Shown: positions 39,001 through 40,750 of the stretch, piece by piece | Layout: each line of letters opens with the position of its first letter | How positions within the stretch are numbered: the stretch's first letter is position 1 | Source of the DNA: DASQHM01 sp035632095 | GTDB lineage: Bacteria > Pseudomonadota > Alphaproteobacteria > Ferrovibrionales > Ferrovibrionaceae | Assembly: GCA_035632095.1 (NCBI GenBank) | Contig: DASQHM010000135.1 | Span: forward strand, 1-40,750 | Direction: 5' to 3' | DNA length: 40,750 nt | Position numbers and translations under genes: made by a program | Notes under the pieces: generated by a model | The model's database searches: none | What the model was told of the DNA's origin: nothing | The model's input: the letters and a program-made list of their open reading frames with translations, nothing else

Positions 39001-40750
39001 GCAGGGTGTCATGTTCCGCGATATCGCCAATTCGCTGTCCGAAGCGGCGAAGGCGCGGCGGGACAGCCTGGCGGCGCGGATCCGCTGCATGATGGAGATC
39101 ATCGCGCAGGATCCGCAAGCGACCTTCCTGATCTGGCACGACCTCGAGGCCGAGCGCGAGGCGATCGAAGCCGCGCTGCCCGGCGTCGTCACGATCACCG
39201 GCAGCATGGACCTCGATGCGCGCGAGCAGAGCCTCGCCGATTTCGAGGAGGGGCGGACGAAGTACTTCGGCACCAAGCCGATCCTGTCGGGCTCGGGATC
39301 GAACTTCCAGTACCACTGCCACAAGGCGATCTATGTCGCCATGCCGGGCTATGGCTACAAGTTCAACGACTTCCTGCAGTCGCTCTACCGGCTTCAGCGT
39401 TTTGGCCAGGAGCACCCCGTCGAGGTCGACATCATCTATTCGGAGGACGAGCGCGCGGGGAAGGCCGTCCTTGAAGAGAAGTGGGCGCGCGATGCCGAGA
39501 TGCGCGCGCGCATGAGCGAGATCATCCGATGCCACGGGCTCAACACGCTGCCGCTGCGCGATGCGCTCTTGCGCACCATCGGCATCAAGCGCGTCGAGAT
39601 CGCGAGCGAGACGGTCGTGAACGGCACGCCGCTCTGGCGGGCGATCAACAACGATGCGATTGAAGAGTGTCGCGTCTGGCCGGAGAACTCGGTCGACCAG
39701 ATCATCACGTCGGTACCCTTCAGCAATCACTACGAATATAGCGCAAGCTACCGGGATCTGGGTCACACGGACGACAACGCGCATTTCTGGTCGCAGATGG
39801 ACTTCCTGACCTGCGAGCTGCTGCGCGTCCTCAAACCCGGGCGCCTCGCCTGCATCCATGTCAAGGACCGGGTGCTGTTCGGCGCCGTGACCGGCGAGGG
39901 CGTGCCGACGATCTCGCCGTTCCATGCCGAAGCGATCATGCACTACCGCGCCCACGGCTTCCAGTACATGGGCATGATCACGGTCGTGACCGACGTCGTG
40001 CGCGAGAACAACCAGACCAATCGGCTCGGCTGGAGCGAGAACGCCAAGGACTCCACCAAGATGGGTGTCGGCTCTCCGGAATACGTGCTGCTGTTCCGCA
40101 AGCGCCAGAGCGATCGCACGCGCAGCTATGCCGACAATCCGGTCACCAAGGTCAAGCCGGATCTGTTCGCTGGCGAAGGTGAAGGCTATTCGCGCGCGCA
40201 ATGGCAGGTCGACGCGCACGCGTTCTGGCGATCGAGCGGCAACCGGCTGCTGTCGTCGTCAGAATTTGCCGAGTTCGACGCCAGCGACATGGCGAAGGCC
40301 TTCGCCAAGCTCTCCAACGAGCGGGTCTATGACCACGAGGCGCATGTGCGGATCGGCGAGGCCCTGGAGCGCAAGGGCGCGCTGCCCGCGACCTTCATGG
40401 CGATCGCGCCGGGCTCACATCATCCAGAGGTGTGGCACGACATCAACCGCATGCGGACGCTCAACATGATGCAGCAGAAGAAGGGCGCGGAGATGCATCT
40501 CTGTCCGCTGCAGTTCGATATCGTCGACCGGCTGATCGACCGCTACTCCAACGAGGGCGATCTGATCTTCGATCCGTTCGGCGGGCTGATGACTGTGCCG
40601 TACCGGGCGATCCTGAAGAAGCGGCGGGGCGCCGCAACCGAGCTGTCGGCGACCTACTTCCTGGACGGCGTCAAGTATCTGGAGATGGCCGAGCAGAAGA
40701 TGTCGACGCCGGCGCTGTTCGATCTCGCCGGCCTCGATGCGGTCAACACG
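36062..40750 (+). CDS. giant PP-loop/PAPS-reductase-like - helicase - N4/N6 DNA methyltransferase fusion (3' partial)
   Basis: An uninterrupted frame of 1563 codons that starts in an ATGA overlap and runs off the window. Order: small N-terminal domain (1-135); PP-loop domain with FSGGAAS (Ser169-Gly171), NNCGGFC (Cys331, Cys335) and CTC (410-412), like phage PAPS-reductase-type ATPases; a further Cys-bearing domain (about 460-560); a Pro/Ala-rich linker (560-695); an SF2 helicase from about 696, with P-loop FGLHKT (Lys765; His replaces the usual Gly), DEAS (850-853) and C-terminal LYRLQRFGQ; then a beta-class methyltransferase with TSVPFSNHYEY (about 1217) and FDPFGG (about 1503). Codon use in 36470-37450 is less GC-rich than around it. 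Confidence 0.85.
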   Translation, partial: MTAPALAASSPVLRTVSGEPPLGPGGLSFRDDQGEIIAHDNPRYAAAARIGVLELEGGDWLIWRRGKGFPIVEDGRRYETRTDAFEDACDNLIALARLYMAAQPGEGTHWSEEFGEAVISWADKQRPRKEEISGLFQGANAQGMPAIGHPGTENGTVQTPPYRVSVQFSGGAASYVAAKLILEEFGHDGVALVFADTLIEDEDLYRFLGDAEKRLQHPIIRISEGRDPWMVFFDERMMGNSRVDPCSKILKRKLLDKWRAEHCASDCTLVIGYDASEDFRLQPLKARMAPLNVRAPLLEQGIFKEQAYARVEADGIRLPRLYQMGFPHNNCGGFCVKAGQASFALLLEHMPDRYAKHEAKEEAFRNYIGKDVSIMRDRRGGVSKPLTMRAFRERHLADSSLVDRSELGGCTCMDEPSENAGVTDDSDGELSGALIQEPPADATRPDPLSLEGPTWCDTLTDKMCREELTIAGYEASDAGAGLSDPVVKYLVQQHRLRRQFPAKHAFSMTTEVTDGRIISVATCACKQVLKFPSNDPLRMDAAIEAHWRRFSHQPTVGGRGNQIEINAEKGAVESPEAPQPKKKRSRRSAPHAGDNPELANAALPEPALSDAPRAEGAGSPLSNIADDQAPDRPRSEPAPVAPPEVPSGAGSPLFSPGAGGRDPAPIASASSASGGVDGAGASGQAAQICAPDNVIMSPDDIDDLALEWPSYDTFLEGKIVTAPMRGIEVPRDALHPYLKPHCKDLTVWALRLGCAAIFANFGLHKTAMQLEWCRQLQRRAGGITLCVLPLGVRHGFIKEALQLSMDVRFVRTDAEVAQLRNEGVAHFLTNYESIREGKLDPNLFAACSLDEASVLRSYGSKTFQGFLPLFSKVTFKLVATATPSPNRYKELIHYAGFLGVMDTGLALTRWFQRNSEKAGDLTLYPHKEDEFWMWVHSWAAFLQKPSELGHSDDGYELPPLKIRWHEVPADHSKAEPERDGQGVMFRDIANSLSEAAKARRDSLAARIRCMMEIIAQDPQATFLIWHDLEAEREAIEAALPGVVTITGSMDLDAREQSLADFEEGRTKYFGTKPILSGSGSNFQYHCHKAIYVAMPGYGYKFNDFLQSLYRLQRFGQEHPVEVDIIYSEDERAGKAVLEEKWARDAEMRARMSEIIRCHGLNTLPLRDALLRTIGIKRVEIASETVVNGTPLWRAINNDAIEECRVWPENSVDQIITSVPFSNHYEYSASYRDLGHTDDNAHFWSQMDFLTCELLRVLKPGRLACIHVKDRVLFGAVTGEGVPTISPFHAEAIMHYRAHGFQYMGMITVVTDVVRENNQTNRLGWSENAKDSTKMGVGSPEYVLLFRKRQSDRTRSYADNPVTKVKPDLFAGEGEGYSRAQWQVDAHAFWRSSGNRLLSSSEFAEFDASDMAKAFAKLSNERVYDHEAHVRIGEALERKGALPATFMAIAPGSHHPEVWHDINRMRTLNMMQQKKGAEMHLCPLQFDIVDRLIDRYSNEGDLIFDPFGGLMTVPYRAILKKRRGAATELSATYFLDGVKYLEMAEQKMSTPALFDLAGLDAVNT

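Noticed and set aside
38780..40219. 479-codon open frame on the minus strand antisense to the giant gene
   Set aside because: Long antisense frames are expected in GC3-rich genes; its translation shows no domain and the plus frame has clear helicase and methyltransferase motifs.
1..40750. tRNA or rRNA genes
   Set aside because: No cloverleaf-like sequence, tRNA 3' end or rRNA-like segment was noticed by eye; a tRNAscan run would settle it.

Overview
The window reads as part of the genome of a temperate, short-tailed (podovirus-like) phage, or the same phage as a prophage, from a high-GC alphaproteobacterium. The best guess is a Hyphomicrobiales host of the Bradyrhizobium/Rhodopseudomonas kind. 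Reasons: GC-rich codon third positions, rhizobial-phage-type small proteins, a tyrosine integrase, a lambda-like immunity switch, an adaptor and nozzle with no sheath or tape-measure gene, and large ejection-type proteins. No tRNA, rRNA or host housekeeping gene was seen. Terminase, portal and capsid are not present and presumably lie left of the window. All family names come from reading motifs by eye; no search was run.

Layout. (1) 50-15333, mostly plus strand: end of the head module, adaptor, tail nozzle, three large internal or ejection-type proteins, a lytic transglycosylase, then tail-fibre genes, two of which carry Sec-type signal peptides. Two minus-strand insertions of tiny membrane-protein genes interrupt the late region (10079-10273 and 15347-15732). 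(2) 15836-20146, plus strand: lysis and accessory cassette with a GH25 endolysin, membrane proteins, a class-3 lipase-like protein, a TM/coiled-coil protein, a small HTH protein and an HNH endonuclease. (3) 20149-20668, minus: a HigA-type antitoxin preceded by only the C-terminal piece of a HigB toxin and a promoter with two copies of a palindromic operator. (4) 20922-26811, minus: a compact early-left operon (integrase, excisionase-like gene overlapping the integrase by 211 nt, HNH/DUF968-like nuclease, RecA-fold ATPase of Sak4 type, many small genes), with many neighbouring genes joined by 4-nt ATGA or GTGA overlaps. (5) 27070-27760: the genetic switch, with a repressor gene (minus) between two divergent promoters, each carrying the same 17-bp operator in its spacer. 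(6) 27996-40750, plus: the early-right region with small regulators, a HAD-like phosphatase, a DUF6745-like protein with a 24-copy 9-bp repeat, a ParB-methyltransferase fusion, a C5 cytosine methyltransferase, and a giant frame (at least 1563 codons, running off the window) that joins a PP-loop/PAPS-reductase-like domain, a superfamily-2 helicase and an N4/N6 DNA methyltransferase.

How it fits together. The repressor is inferred to bind four palindromes (GTTCGCA-N3-TGCGAAC type) and silence PL and PR. PL makes integration, excision and recombination functions behind a roughly 250-nt structured leader. PR makes an apparently leaderless Cro-like protein and then, directly or through further promoters, the DNA-modification genes. 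Three DNA methyltransferase modules with no cognate restriction enzyme suggest self-protection or genome modification.

The most unusual items are the giant PP-loop/helicase/methyltransferase polypeptide, the long inverted repeat in the PL leader, the toxin-stub HigA locus, the binary 9-bp repeat array, and the 24-bp perfect palindrome inside the ParB-methyltransferase gene.
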